Shown piece after piece: positions 55,159 through 64,000 of a DNA stretch of 64,000 nucleotides (its first letter is position 1; every line of letters begins with the position of its first letter). The notes below the pieces were generated by a model. That model had not been told where the DNA came from. It saw only the letters and a list, made by a program, of their open reading frames with translations, and ran no database searches. The DNA lies in contig NZ_GG668576.1 of NCBI RefSeq assembly GCF_000160755.1, positions 514,332 through 578,331 of the forward strand, read 5' to 3'. A program made the position numbers and the translations under genes. This DNA is from Proteus mirabilis ATCC 29906. GTDB taxonomy: Bacteria; Pseudomonadota; Gammaproteobacteria; Enterobacterales; Enterobacteriaceae.

Positions 55159-57126
55159 CTAAGCATCACTCTTTATATTGCGATTCGTAGATTGAGACTG
55201 CGCTGAACGACTTTTCCCTTGTGCACTTTTTTTCGTCGCACCTTTACGTTTTTTATTCTGCGCAGGCGCAGGCAGGTTTCTAAACGCTTGAATATTAGGA
55301 CGACGTTTAGCTTGAGTAATTAATTCAAATAGTGTGTTACTTAATGGCATCATAAAATCTTGATACTTAAATTGCTTCTCACTAATTTGCGTTAATATTG
55401 ATTCCCAATGAGCGGTCATATCGGGTAATGTCGCCATATCTGGCAAAACATGAATTAATGCTCTTCCTGCTGGTGTCGAGTTGATAGCTCGCCCTTTCTT
55501 TTGCAGAAAGCCGCGTTTAAACAGTAATTCAATAATACCAGCCCTAGTCGCTTCAGTACCTAGTCCATCCGTCGCTCTTAGGATTTTCTTTAGCTCTTTG
55601 TCTTGCACAAAACGTGCAATACCGGTCATAGCCGAAAGTAGCGTAGCATCTGTAAAAGGTCTTGGTGGTTGGGTCTGCTTGGCAACAATTTCGCCTTTTT
55701 CACAAAGTAACTCATCACCTTTAGCCACAATAGGTAAGGCGTTACCATCATTTTCCGCATCTTGCTCTTTACTACCTAATAAGGTACGCCAGCCGGCTTG
55801 TGCTAAAAATCGTGCCTTAGCAATAAACTTTCCATTCTCAATATCGAGTTCAATCACACATTTGCGGTACACCGCATCTGGCATAAATTGCATTAGATAT
55901 TGTCGGGCAATCAAATAGTAAATATTCTTTTCATTTTCACTTAATGAAATATTACCTGTTTTCGCAGTAGGAATAATGGCATGGTGCGCATCTACTTTCT
56001 TGTCATCCCAGCAACGGTTCTTTTTATCAATATCTAATGTTTCTTGTGGCAAAAGACTATTATCATGCACACTAATGGCATTCATCACCGCATGACGCCC
56101 AGCAAAGTGTTCATCAGGCAGATAGCGACTATCGGAGCGTGGATAAGTAATAAGTTTATGCGTTTCATATAAGCGTTGACATGTGTCTAACACTTGTTGA
56201 GCGCTTAAACCAAAGCGTTTCGCCGCTTCAATTTGTAAAGCAGATAATGAAAAAGGCAAAGGTGCTATTTCAGACTCTTGTTTATCTTGATAATCGGTAA
56301 CATTAGCAGGCTTGCCAGCTATTCTATCAACAACATGCTCTGCTAATTTGCGATGTAATAAACGCCCTTCTTCATCTTGCCAAGGCTCGCAGTGTTCACT
56401 CGGCTGCCAAATAGCGGTAAATCGCTCATCTGCAGGAGTAACGATATGCGCTTTGACTTCAAAAAAATCTTTCGGTACAAAGTTTTCAATTTCTTCATCA
56501 CGGCGTACGACTAAACCCAGTACCGGGGTTTGTACTCGCCCAACAGAGAGTACGCCTTGGTAACCATTGCGCTGTCCTAATAACGTGTAAGCGCGTGTCA
56601 TGTTAATGCCATATAGCCAATCCGCCCTCGCTCTTGCTAAGGCAGAAACACATAATGGAATAAATTCATGATTGTAGCGGAGCTTATCAATTGCTCGAGA
56701 TACCGCGGCGGGGTTTAAATCGTTAATCAGGCAGCGACGTGCCTGTTTTCTTTGAGCATCACTAATATTAAGGTAATTAAGTACTTCATCTACTAACAGT
56801 TGCCCTTCGCGATCGGGGTCTCCTGCGTGGATCACTTCATCGGCTTGTTTTAGTAATGTGTTGATCGTATCTAGCTGTTTTTTCACATCAGCGCGCGGTT
56901 TGAGTTGCCATTTATTCGGAATAATGGGCAAATCATCTAACGACCAACGCGCATAGCGCGGATCATATGCATCCGGCTCAGCCTGCTCAAGTAAATGACC
57001 AACACACCACGTCACATACTGGTTATCACCACAAACAATAAAACCATCACCACGTTTATGCGGTTTTGGTAATACATCAGCAATAGCTCGAGCAAGGCTG
57101 GGTTTTTCTGCAATAAATAATCTCAT
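55159..57126 (-). CDS. topB: DNA topoisomerase III
   Basis: 655 residues of a type IA topoisomerase. The N-terminal Toprim has [11 protein letters not shown] and D-P-D-R-E-G-Q. The catalytic Tyr is in [13 protein letters not shown]. It decatenates replication intermediates. The C-terminal tail is basic (K-K-R-K-G-A-T-K-K). It lies 4 nt after selD, in the ydjA-selD-topB order of E. coli. Confidence 0.97.
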   Translation of the reverse strand: MRLFIAEKPSLARAIADVLPKPHKRGDGFIVCGDNQYVTWCVGHLLEQAEPDAYDPRYARWSLDDLPIIPNKWQLKPRADVKKQLDTINTLLKQADEVIHAGDPDREGQLLVDEVLNYLNISDAQRKQARRCLINDLNPAAVSRAIDKLRYNHEFIPLCVSALARARADWLYGINMTRAYTLLGQRNGYQGVLSVGRVQTPVLGLVVRRDEEIENFVPKDFFEVKAHIVTPADERFTAIWQPSEHCEPWQDEEGRLLHRKLAEHVVDRIAGKPANVTDYQDKQESEIAPLPFSLSALQIEAAKRFGLSAQQVLDTCQRLYETHKLITYPRSDSRYLPDEHFAGRHAVMNAISVHDNSLLPQETLDIDKKNRCWDDKKVDAHHAIIPTAKTGNISLSENEKNIYYLIARQYLMQFMPDAVYRKCVIELDIENGKFIAKARFLAQAGWRTLLGSKEQDAENDGNALPIVAKGDELLCEKGEIVAKQTQPPRPFTDATLLSAMTGIARFVQDKELKKILRATDGLGTEATRAGIIELLFKRGFLQKKGRAINSTPAGRALIHVLPDMATLPDMTAHWESILTQISEKQFKYQDFMMPLSNTLFELITQAKRRPNIQAFRNLPAPAQNKKRKGATKKSAQGKSRSAQSQSTNRNIKSDA

Positions 57127-57130
57127 TACG

Positions 57131-58174
57131 TTAGTTTGTCACTTCAATTAACGCTCTTCCTGCTTTCGGCTCTGTTAATTCACCGATCGAGGTCAAATCA
57201 ATATTAAAGCGTTTAGCAACTTCTTTTACTTGCTCAACGGCTTCTGGCTGTACTGCCAGTAATAAGCCACCTGAAGTTTGTGGATCACATAATAATTTAC
57301 GTTGCATTTCGCTGATATTACCAATCAAATGGCCATAACTTTCAAAATTACGTCCAGTACCGCCCGGTACACATCCTTGCTCTATATACGCTTCTACTTC
57401 AGGTAATCGTGGTACTTGTGAAAAGTGAATAGTGGCTTGTAATCCAGAGCCTTCACAAATCTCGCTAAGGTGACCTAATAGACCAAAACCTGTCACATCG
57501 GTCATTGCCGTGACCCCTTCAATATCAGAAAAATCAGTACCCGCTTTATTCATACGGCACATAATTTCAGTAGCTAGGCCCTGATGCTCAGGTTTTAATA
57601 AGCCTTTTTTCTCTGCGGTAGTTAATACCCCAATACCTAAAGGTTTAGTTAAAAAAAGTTGGCATCCTGCTTTAGCAGCACTGTTTTTCTTAATTTTACT
57701 CACCGGTACAACGCCCGTTACCGCTAAACCAAAAATAGGTTCAGGAGCATCAATCGAATGCCCACCAGCAAGGGAAATCCCCGCTTCTTGACAGGCGGCT
57801 CGCCCACCTTCGATAACTTCACGAGCAATTTCAGGCGCAAGTTTATCAATTGGCCAACCTAAAATTGCTATTGCCATAATAGGTTTACCCCCCATAGCGA
57901 AAATATCACTAATCGCATTAGTCGCCGCAATACGCCCAAAGTCATAGGGGTTATCAACAATTGGCATAAAAAAATCAGTGGTACTGATAATTCCAGTGCC
58001 ATTACCTAAATCATAAACAGCGGCATCATCTTTCGTTTCATTACCAACCAATAAATGGGGATCGTGAAACTTAGCCTGTTCACTATGTAAAATCGTTTCC
58101 AAAACTTTTGGTGAAATTTTGCAGCCACATCCGGCACCATGACTGTATTGTGTTAAACGAATTGCTTCAGACAT
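57131..58174 (-). CDS. selD: Selenophosphate synthetase
   Basis: 347 residues. The N-terminal nucleophile motif is G-A-G-C-G-C-K-I with Cys at residues 16 and 18. No in-frame UGA (selenocysteine) is present, so it is the Cys form as in E. coli. It makes selenophosphate from selenide and ATP for selenoprotein and seleno-tRNA synthesis. It lies 14 nt after ydjA and 4 nt before topB, so the three probably share a transcript. Confidence 0.97.
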   Translation of the reverse strand: MSEAIRLTQYSHGAGCGCKISPKVLETILHSEQAKFHDPHLLVGNETKDDAAVYDLGNGTGIISTTDFFMPIVDNPYDFGRIAATNAISDIFAMGGKPIMAIAILGWPIDKLAPEIAREVIEGGRAACQEAGISLAGGHSIDAPEPIFGLAVTGVVPVSKIKKNSAAKAGCQLFLTKPLGIGVLTTAEKKGLLKPEHQGLATEIMCRMNKAGTDFSDIEGVTAMTDVTGFGLLGHLSEICEGSGLQATIHFSQVPRLPEVEAYIEQGCVPGGTGRNFESYGHLIGNISEMQRKLLCDPQTSGGLLLAVQPEAVEQVKEVAKRFNIDLTSIGELTEPKAGRALIEVTN

Positions 58175-58188
58175 AACATGTCATCCTT

Positions 58189-58740
58189 TTAAAAATAAGT
58201 CACAAAATCAGTTAAATCAGCAGGAGAAACCGTTGTAGGTGCTTTCAATGCGGGAGTACCAAGATATAAGAAACCAACAATATGGTCGTGTTCACCACAA
58301 CCTAATCCCGCTCTTACCACTGGATCATGAGTCCAAGAGCCTGAACGCCAAATACCACTATAACCTTGTGCCACTGCAGCCATTTGCATCGCCTGAACAC
58401 AACAGCCTGCCGCAACAATTTGCTCCCATTCAGGAACTTTAGGATGCGCTTTAACTTTGGCAATCACGGTAATAATTAAAGGTGCACGAAAAGGTGCGTT
58501 TTTTGCTTTTTCTTCTACCTCAGCACCTAGTTGACTCACCACCGCCGCTTTATGTAATAATTGACTAAAACGCTCAATACCATCCTCTTTCATCACGACA
58601 AAGTGCCAAGGTTTAAGGGCGCCATGATCGGGGGCTCTCATACCTGCTTGTAAAATAGCTTCAAGCTGTTGGTTATTTGGGGCTGGAGTAGTCAGTCGAG
58701 ACGCTGAACGTCGATTTAAAAGCAGTGTTAATGCATCCAT
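58189..58740 (-). CDS. ydjA: Nitroreductase family protein YdjA
   Basis: 183 residues of the smallest nitroreductase class. The FMN-binding start R-R-S-A-S-R and the phrase [10 protein letters not shown] are typical of YdjA, as is V-G-F-L-Y-L-G-T-P. It forms a dimer with FMN; its physiological substrate is unknown. First gene of ydjA-selD-topB. Confidence 0.94.
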   Translation of the reverse strand: MDALTLLLNRRSASRLTTPAPNNQQLEAILQAGMRAPDHGALKPWHFVVMKEDGIERFSQLLHKAAVVSQLGAEVEEKAKNAPFRAPLIITVIAKVKAHPKVPEWEQIVAAGCCVQAMQMAAVAQGYSGIWRSGSWTHDPVVRAGLGCGEHDHIVGFLYLGTPALKAPTTVSPADLTDFVTYF

Positions 58741-59298
58741 TTTTGTATTCTCCTGTCAGTATTATTGTAGCAAAATCCCTTAAGAGCAGGGATAGACAGT
58801 TGTTATCAATTCGCAGTATAACAAAATGTTATATTACCACCACCGAGAAATTTAAGCGGATATTTTTAGCTAAAATAGGATTGTACTTAAGCCAATATTG
58901 AGCGTTTGTTCAAAATATGAATGTTTTAGCTTTTAGGTGTAATACACTGCCCAAGCGCAATAAAATACGTGACAGACTTTCGCTAGTCGCTATATTAGAA
59001 TGGTGTTTAAATATTTGCAGTCTAAGTAGTCAATCGAGTTTTGTTATTAAAGGATCGAAGTGAGATGTAGGGAATATTAGCGTTTTTTATTCTAAAAATA
59101 GCCGTGACCTTTGCTGTCTATTGTTCACCTGCAAGGCATACTCTCATGTAAATAAGGTATGTTGTGGCTATACAGCTAATTTCTTGAGTCGCTCAATATT
59201 GAAATAAATACTTTAATAATAGAAACTTAAACCTTTACCATCAATTCTAGCATAACTGTTTAGGATTAATTTTTAGCTTTACATGATGTGGAGATAAT
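58741..59298. other. ydjA-sppA intergenic region
   Basis: 558 nt between divergent genes. It presumably holds both promoters. I see no gene or clear motif. Confidence 0.45.
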
Positions 59299-61155
59299 AT
59301 GAGTAAAATTATGGAGTTAATCGGCACTATTTTTCGATTTAGTTGGCAGGCGATTAACTTTATCAGGAAACTAATCTTAAACGTTATTTTCTTCTTTCTA
59401 CTTTTTATGGGTGTAGGACTCTATTTCATCGTCCAAGAAACGCAAAAACCTACCGATTACCAAGGTGCATTACTGGTTGATTTAAAAGGCGTTATTGTTG
59501 ACCAAACAGCTAACCAAAATCCTTTAGGGCAAATGAGCCGAGAGCTTTTGGGTGTTTCGGGTAGCCAGTTACAAGAAAATTCGTTATTCGAAGTCGTTGA
59601 TACCTTACGCAAAGCAGCGACTGACCCCAAAATTAAAGGAATGGTACTAAAACTTGACGAATTTGCTGGGGCAGACCAACCTTCACTCAATTATGTTGGT
59701 AAAGCGCTGACTGAATTTAAAAAAACAGGCAAACCTATCTATGCGATTAGTGGTTATTATAGCCAACCGCAATATTACTTAGCCTCTTATGCAGATAAAA
59801 TTTATTTAGCATCACAAGGTGCTGTGGGTATTTATGGTTTAGGTTTTAGTAATCTCTATTACAAATCGCTATTAGAAAAACTTAAAGTTAATACCCATAT
59901 ATTCCGTGTAGGAACCTATAAATCAGCTGTTGAACCGCTGATGCGCGATAATATGTCTGATGAAGCTCGAGCCGCATCGAATCGATTAGTTTCCGTACTC
60001 TGGTCTAATTATTTAACGCAAGTTGCAGAAAATCGTAGTATTACCAAGGAAGATGTTTTCCCTGGTGCAAAAGAGATGATTGTCGAGTTGCGTAAAGCCG
60101 ATGGCGATAATGCTACTTATGCACTTAATCGCAAACTGGTCGATACTGTTAGCTCTTATGCCCAATTTGAAGCGGATATGAAAGAGACCTTTCAATGGGA
60201 TCATGAAGCTAAGCAGTTTAATAATATCAGTATTTATGATTATGCCGATAACCTCACCGCATTCGCCCCAGAAAACGAAGACGGCAATATTGCGGTTGTG
60301 GTCGTTCAAGGCGCAATTATTGATGGTGAAAGCATTCCTGGCTCTGCAGGTGGTTCAACCATTGCTAATCAAATCCGTCAAGCGCGTTTAAATCCTAATA
60401 TTAGAGCATTAGTATTACGAGTTAATAGCCCCGGTGGTAGTGTATCTGCATCTGAGCAGATCCGCAGTGAAATAGCCGCCTTTAAACAAGAGAAAAAACA
60501 TGTCGTGGTTTCAATGGGCGGAATGGCTGCATCAGGGGGATATTGGATCTCTACACCTGCGAGTAAAATTATCGCTAGCCCTTCAACATTAACAGGCTCT
60601 ATTGGTATATTTGGTGTCATCAATACCTTTGAAAATAGCTTAGAATCAATAGGTGTGCATAGTGATGGCGTGAGTACATCGCCTCTTGCAGGACTTTCGG
60701 TAACCAATAAATTACCAGAAGATTTTTCAGAGCTATTCCAACTTAATATTGAAAGTGGCTATAAAACATTCCTGAAATTAGTAGCTGAATCACGTAATAA
60801 AACACCGGCACAAGTTGATCGTATTGCGCAAGGTCGTGTTTGGGTTGGTGTTGATGCTAAACAAGTAGGATTAGTTGATGAATTTGGTGATTTCGATGAT
60901 GCTATTAATGCAGCAGCAACCATGGCAAAAATCAAACAACCAGTCATTGATTGGATGAAACCGGAATTAAGCTTATCAGAGCAAATATTAATGAGCTTAT
61001 CGGCCAATGCAAAAGCCATTATTCCTGATCCATTACAAGCCTATTTACCTGCACCGGTATTTAAAGAAGTTAAAACACAAACTGAGTTTTATCGTAATAT
61101 GAACGATCCGCAAAACCGCTATGCGTATTGTTTATCTTGTGGTGATATTCAATAA
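59299..61155 (+). CDS. sppA: Signal peptide peptidase SppA (protease IV)
   Basis: 618 residues, the long duplicated form. One N-terminal membrane anchor spans about residues 24-46, with the rest periplasmic. The Lys/Ser dyad is K208 in V-G-T-Y-K-S-A and S412 in G-M-A-A-S-G-G-Y-W. It degrades cleaved signal peptides in the inner membrane. GGAG precedes the ATG. Divergent from ydjA, next to ansA as in E. coli. Confidence 0.96.
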   Translation: MSKIMELIGTIFRFSWQAINFIRKLILNVIFFFLLFMGVGLYFIVQETQKPTDYQGALLVDLKGVIVDQTANQNPLGQMSRELLGVSGSQLQENSLFEVVDTLRKAATDPKIKGMVLKLDEFAGADQPSLNYVGKALTEFKKTGKPIYAISGYYSQPQYYLASYADKIYLASQGAVGIYGLGFSNLYYKSLLEKLKVNTHIFRVGTYKSAVEPLMRDNMSDEARAASNRLVSVLWSNYLTQVAENRSITKEDVFPGAKEMIVELRKADGDNATYALNRKLVDTVSSYAQFEADMKETFQWDHEAKQFNNISIYDYADNLTAFAPENEDGNIAVVVVQGAIIDGESIPGSAGGSTIANQIRQARLNPNIRALVLRVNSPGGSVSASEQIRSEIAAFKQEKKHVVVSMGGMAASGGYWISTPASKIIASPSTLTGSIGIFGVINTFENSLESIGVHSDGVSTSPLAGLSVTNKLPEDFSELFQLNIESGYKTFLKLVAESRNKTPAQVDRIAQGRVWVGVDAKQVGLVDEFGDFDDAINAAATMAKIKQPVIDWMKPELSLSEQILMSLSANAKAIIPDPLQAYLPAPVFKEVKTQTEFYRNMNDPQNRYAYCLSCGDIQ

Positions 61156-61166
61156 ATAAGTGTGCT

Positions 61167-61185
61167 CCCGCTCAATATGAGCGGG
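61167..61185 (+). terminator. Stem-loop after sppA
   Basis: CCCGCTC (61167-61173) pairs with GAGCGGG (61179-61185). No T-run follows, so it may be a pause or processing site rather than a full terminator. Confidence 0.5.
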
Positions 61186-61361
61186 ATTATCTTAGCCTTT
61201 GATTATTTTTTAGTTATTTTGCTAAATGGTGTAAATAATGATTTAAAACATCAATTGCTGTATTTCAATTGTGCTTTTTGTCTCCCCTTTCTTTTTTTAT
61301 TCTGCAAACCCCCTATAATCAACTCTTTCTTATCGCTTAATTCATAAGAGTGTTAGGTCTG

Positions 61362-62384
61362 ATGCAAAAAAAATCCATTTACGTTGTGTATACTGGTGGA
61401 ACTATCGGTATGCAACATTCTGATCACGGCTATATACCTGTATCAGGACATTTACAACGCCAATTAGCTAAGATGCCCGAATTCCATCGTGAAGAGATGC
61501 CCAATTTCACAATCAAAGAGCACCTTCCTTTAATTGATTCATCAAATATTACCCCTGAAGATTGGCAATCTATCGCTGATGATATTAGCGAGAATTATTG
61601 CCACTATGATGGTTTTGTCATCTTGCATGGTACCGATACCATGGCATTTACCGCTTCTGCACTTTCCTTTATGTTTGAGGGGCTGGCAAAACCGGTTATC
61701 GTCACCGGCTCTCAAATTCCATTAGAAGCTTTACGCTCAGATGGACAAACTAACCTATTAAATGCTCTCTATATTGCTGCACATCATCCGATTAATGAAG
61801 TTGCACTGTTTTTCAACAATACTCTGTATCGTGGTAATCGTGCGATAAAAGCACATGCAGATGGCTTCAATGCTTTTGCTTCTCCTAATAGTGCACCTTT
61901 ATTAGAAGCAGGCATTAATATTAAAACGTTTAAAATAAACCCATTACCTAAGCCAAAAGGTGAGTTTATTGCTCATCATATTACCCCTCAACCAATTGGT
62001 GTGGTAACAATATATCCGGGACTTTCTGATGAGGTGGTGAAAAATATCTTAATGCAACCCGTTAAGGCACTTATTTTGCGCTCTTATGGTGTGGGTAATG
62101 CCCCTTCTCATCCCGCCTTGTTATCAACGCTACGCGAAGCAACTGAGCGCGGTATTGTCGTGGTTAACCTAACGCAATGTATTTCTGGTCGTGTCAATAT
62201 GGGGGGCTATGCAACAGGACAAGCACTCGCCGATGTTGGGGTGATCAGTGGTTATGATATGACTTTTGAAGCAGCGTTAACTAAACTCCACTATCTACTT
62301 AGTCAGCAATATAGCTATACTGAGATCTGCCGTTTAATGCAACAAAATCTCCGTGGTGAAATGACATTAAACGATGACGACTAG
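61362..62384 (+). CDS. ansA: L-asparaginase I (cytoplasmic)
   Basis: 340 residues. The first catalytic Thr is in Y-T-G-G-T-I-G-M-Q and the second in H-G-T-D-T-M-A-F-T-A-S. There is no signal peptide, which separates it from the periplasmic type II enzyme. It hydrolyses asparagine to aspartate and ammonia. The ATG at 61362 gives the E. coli-like start M-Q-K-K-S-I-Y-V; a GTG at 61350 is also in frame. It is followed by pncA after 21 nt. Confidence 0.96.
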   Translation: MQKKSIYVVYTGGTIGMQHSDHGYIPVSGHLQRQLAKMPEFHREEMPNFTIKEHLPLIDSSNITPEDWQSIADDISENYCHYDGFVILHGTDTMAFTASALSFMFEGLAKPVIVTGSQIPLEALRSDGQTNLLNALYIAAHHPINEVALFFNNTLYRGNRAIKAHADGFNAFASPNSAPLLEAGINIKTFKINPLPKPKGEFIAHHITPQPIGVVTIYPGLSDEVVKNILMQPVKALILRSYGVGNAPSHPALLSTLREATERGIVVVNLTQCISGRVNMGGYATGQALADVGVISGYDMTFEAALTKLHYLLSQQYSYTEICRLMQQNLRGEMTLNDDD

Positions 62385-62405
62385 GTCTAATCAAAGGTAA
62401 CTCCT

Positions 62406-63047
62406 GTGAAAAATTCAGCGTTATTATTAGTTGATCTACAAAATGATTTCTGTACCGGTGGCGCATTGGCTGTTAAGGAAAGTGATACCGTCATAGATAC
62501 GGCAAATCGGCTTATTGATTATTTTCAACGCCATCAGTGTCCTATTATTGCGAGTAAAGATTGGCATCCCGCAGATCATCTCAGCTTTGCAAAAAATTCA
62601 GGTACTGTTGTTGGCGAAATTGGCCAATTAAATGGCCGCCCACAAGTTTGGTGGCCAGTGCATTGTGTACAAAATAGCCATGGCGCTGACTTTCATCCCT
62701 TATTAACAGATGATTTAATTAGTCATATTATTTATAAAGGCCAAAATCGACTTATCGATAGTTATAGTGCTTTTTTTGATAATGACCATGAATATCAAAC
62801 AGGATTACATACTCTTTTACAAAGCATGCAGATCGAGCATCTCACCATTTTAGGGATAGCAACTGATTATTGCGTTAAATTTACCGTGTTAGATGCATTA
62901 CAATTGGGTTATCAAGTATCAGTGGTTATGGATGGTTGTCGAGGTGTCAATATTCAACCAGATGATAGCCAACTCGCATTTAATCAAATGCAACAACATG
63001 GGGCAGTTTTAGTTGATTCAGTAACAGTGCTTAAAAGTGACAAATAA
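62406..63047 (+). CDS. pncA: Nicotinamidase
   Basis: 213 residues. The catalytic Asp is in L-V-D-L-Q-N-D-F-C-T-G-G, the metal-binding residues in D-W-H-P-A-D-H, and the catalytic Cys in I-A-T-D-Y-C-V-K-F-T. It deamidates nicotinamide to nicotinate in NAD salvage. GTG start at 62406, with AAAGGTAACTCCT upstream. Probably cotranscribed with ansA. Confidence 0.96.
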   Translation: MKNSALLLVDLQNDFCTGGALAVKESDTVIDTANRLIDYFQRHQCPIIASKDWHPADHLSFAKNSGTVVGEIGQLNGRPQVWWPVHCVQNSHGADFHPLLTDDLISHIIYKGQNRLIDSYSAFFDNDHEYQTGLHTLLQSMQIEHLTILGIATDYCVKFTVLDALQLGYQVSVVMDGCRGVNIQPDDSQLAFNQMQQHGAVLVDSVTVLKSDK

Positions 63048-63101
63048 TATAAACAACATGATTAGCAATTATCATTCTCTACTTGTATGAATAGTAGAAC
63101 T

Positions 63102-63145
63102 AAAAAGTGGTGATTTATCAAAATAATAAACTAATAAATCACCAC
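63102..63145 (-). terminator. Terminator after yeaC
   Basis: A 12-bp stem, GTGGTGATTTAT (63107-63118) with ATAAATCACCAC (63134-63145). On the minus strand it is followed by a T-run (A residues 63102-63106). It may also stop pncA transcription. Confidence 0.8.
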
Positions 63146-63183
63146 CGTTACGCTAACTTTCATTATTTAAATTTAAAAACGTC

Positions 63184-63465
63184 TTAATCATCATCCATTG
63201 GTGTTAATGTGGCTAAACGTTCAGCTTGAAATTGCGCTTTTAGCTCTTGTTTGCTTTTCATCGTAATTTGTCCGTTTGTGCCAACCGTCATATGTTCCGG
63301 ATTATGGTTATTCTGCGCTTGCCATAAGAGAACAATTTGCATGCAATGCTCTTTTTGCTCTGCCGTGAGTGCAACGCCGTCTGGCCATTTACCTAGCTCA
63401 ACTGCGGTAGAAAGACGTTGATAAATCTCAGGTGTGACCATTGAAATTAAATCATTAACTTCCAT
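63184..63465 (-). CDS. yeaC: YeaC family protein (DUF1315)
   Basis: 93 residues, matching E. coli YeaC in M-T-P-E-x-Y-Q-R-L-S-T-A-V-E-L-G-K-W-P-D-G-V-type wording and a C-terminal M-K-S-K-Q-E-L-K. Cytoplasmic, unknown function. The ATG at 63465 has GGAGCAATCA upstream; the ATG at 63477 contains that ribosome site. Same strand and order as msrB-yeaC in E. coli. Confidence 0.93.
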   Translation of the reverse strand: MEVNDLISMVTPEIYQRLSTAVELGKWPDGVALTAEQKEHCMQIVLLWQAQNNHNPEHMTVGTNGQITMKSKQELKAQFQAERLATLTPMDDD

Positions 63466-63544
63466 TGATTGCTCCATATATCAAATTACCACGCAAAAGC
63501 TGAATCGTTTTTTTATTTGTTAATTTATTGTTAATAGTGACTAT

Positions 63545-63982
63545 TTAACCCTTTTGCACTTCACCTGTTTCTGTATTGCTAAATGCCAAAGAGGCAGAAT
63601 TAACACAATAACGTTGTCCTGTCGGTGCTGGGCCATCATTAAATACATGCCCTAAATGAGCACCACATTGATGACAGCGGATCTCTGTTCTTTTCATATT
63701 ATGCGAAAAATCATCAAGATAAAGAATTGCATCATCACTTACAGGTTGATAAAAACTTGGCCAGCCACATCCTGCATCAAATTTAGTTTCCGAATAAAAC
63801 AAAGGCGCAGAACAACATAAGCAATGATAAATACCTGTTTCTCTATTATGTAATAATTTACCACTAAACGGCGGTTCAGTACCCCGCTGTTGCGTCACAT
63901 AATGCTGCATTTCATTGAGGTTTGATAAATCAATGTGATTGTTATCACTTGAAATATGCACTTTTTTTTCATTATTGCTCAT
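63545..63982 (-). CDS. msrB: Peptide methionine-R-sulfoxide reductase
   Basis: 145 residues. The zinc cysteines are in C-L-C-C-S and C-H-Q-C-G, and the catalytic Cys in [11 protein letters not shown]. It reduces methionine-R-sulfoxide in proteins with thioredoxin. The ATG at 63982 has GAGGTGTTT upstream; an upstream GTG at 63988 overlaps that ribosome site. 79 nt upstream of yeaC. Confidence 0.95.
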   Translation of the reverse strand: MSNNEKKVHISSDNNHIDLSNLNEMQHYVTQQRGTEPPFSGKLLHNRETGIYHCLCCSAPLFYSETKFDAGCGWPSFYQPVSDDAILYLDDFSHNMKRTEIRCHQCGAHLGHVFNDGPAPTGQRYCVNSASLAFSNTETGEVQKG

Positions 63983-64000
63983 AAACACCTCACACTGACA

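Noticed and set aside
57131-58174. Selenocysteine (in-frame UGA) in SelD
   Set aside because: The nucleophile position encodes Cys and the frame is open throughout.

Overview
The window is a 64 kb stretch of an enterobacterial chromosome, most likely Proteus or a close Morganellaceae relative. The DNA is AT-rich by eye. The housekeeping proteins are close to E. coli orthologues remembered from the literature (CodA, CodB, BetA, BetT, AdhE, GalU, SelD, TopB, HemB). Gene order follows E. coli in two blocks: opp / ychE-adhE / tdk-hns / galU-rssB-ychJ-purU-tRNA-Tyr, and topB-selD-ydjA / sppA-ansA-pncA / yeaC-msrB. The fimbrial operon begins with a small HTH regulator of the MrpJ type, which also points to Proteus. 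No species call is possible from sequence reading alone.

Layout, left to right. 0-5 kb: two universal stress proteins flanking a small two-helix membrane protein with a channel-like pore loop, a stand-alone NAD(P)H-hydrate dehydratase, yecF, a small exported protein, hemB and a HIT protein. 5-14 kb: the codBA cytosine operon with a PurR box, then betIBA divergent from betT (choline uptake and oxidation to glycine betaine) with a BetI-type palindrome between them. 14-22 kb: a Tat-exported aminotransferase, then a leftward chaperone-usher fimbrial operon (regulator, major subunit, minor subunit, chaperone, usher, tip adhesin, minor subunit). 23-31 kb: oppABCDF with a second, tandem oppA-like gene. 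31-36 kb: nirBD-cysG (NADH nitrite reductase and its siroheme) behind an FNR box. 36-41 kb: a complete five-gene peptide/nickel-type ABC importer of unknown substrate. 41-53 kb: ychE, adhE (with a CRP site and a long leader hairpin), tdk, hns, a UDP-sugar epimerase, galU, rssB, ychJ, purU and tRNA-Tyr. 53-64 kb: a LysR regulator, xthA, topB-selD-ydjA, sppA, ansA-pncA, yeaC and msrB.

Themes. Genes for anaerobic or mixed-acid life are present (nirBD, adhE). Osmoprotection is covered by bet and peptide scavenging by opp. GalU makes UDP-glucose, and the neighbouring epimerase would act two steps later (UDP-glucuronate to UDP-galacturonate), which fits the galacturonate-containing lipopolysaccharide of Proteus. 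Relative to E. coli, about 12 kb (tandem oppA, nirBD-cysG, ABC importer) lies between oppA and ychE, and the epimerase lies between hns and galU. I see no prophage, IS element, CRISPR array or integron. The least explained items are the channel-like protein, the Tat aminotransferase, the orphan ABC importer, the fimbrial control region with a Fur-like site, and an orphan terminator downstream of adhE that may end a small RNA. Start codons were reassigned where a Shine-Dalgarno sequence or family length favoured an internal start.
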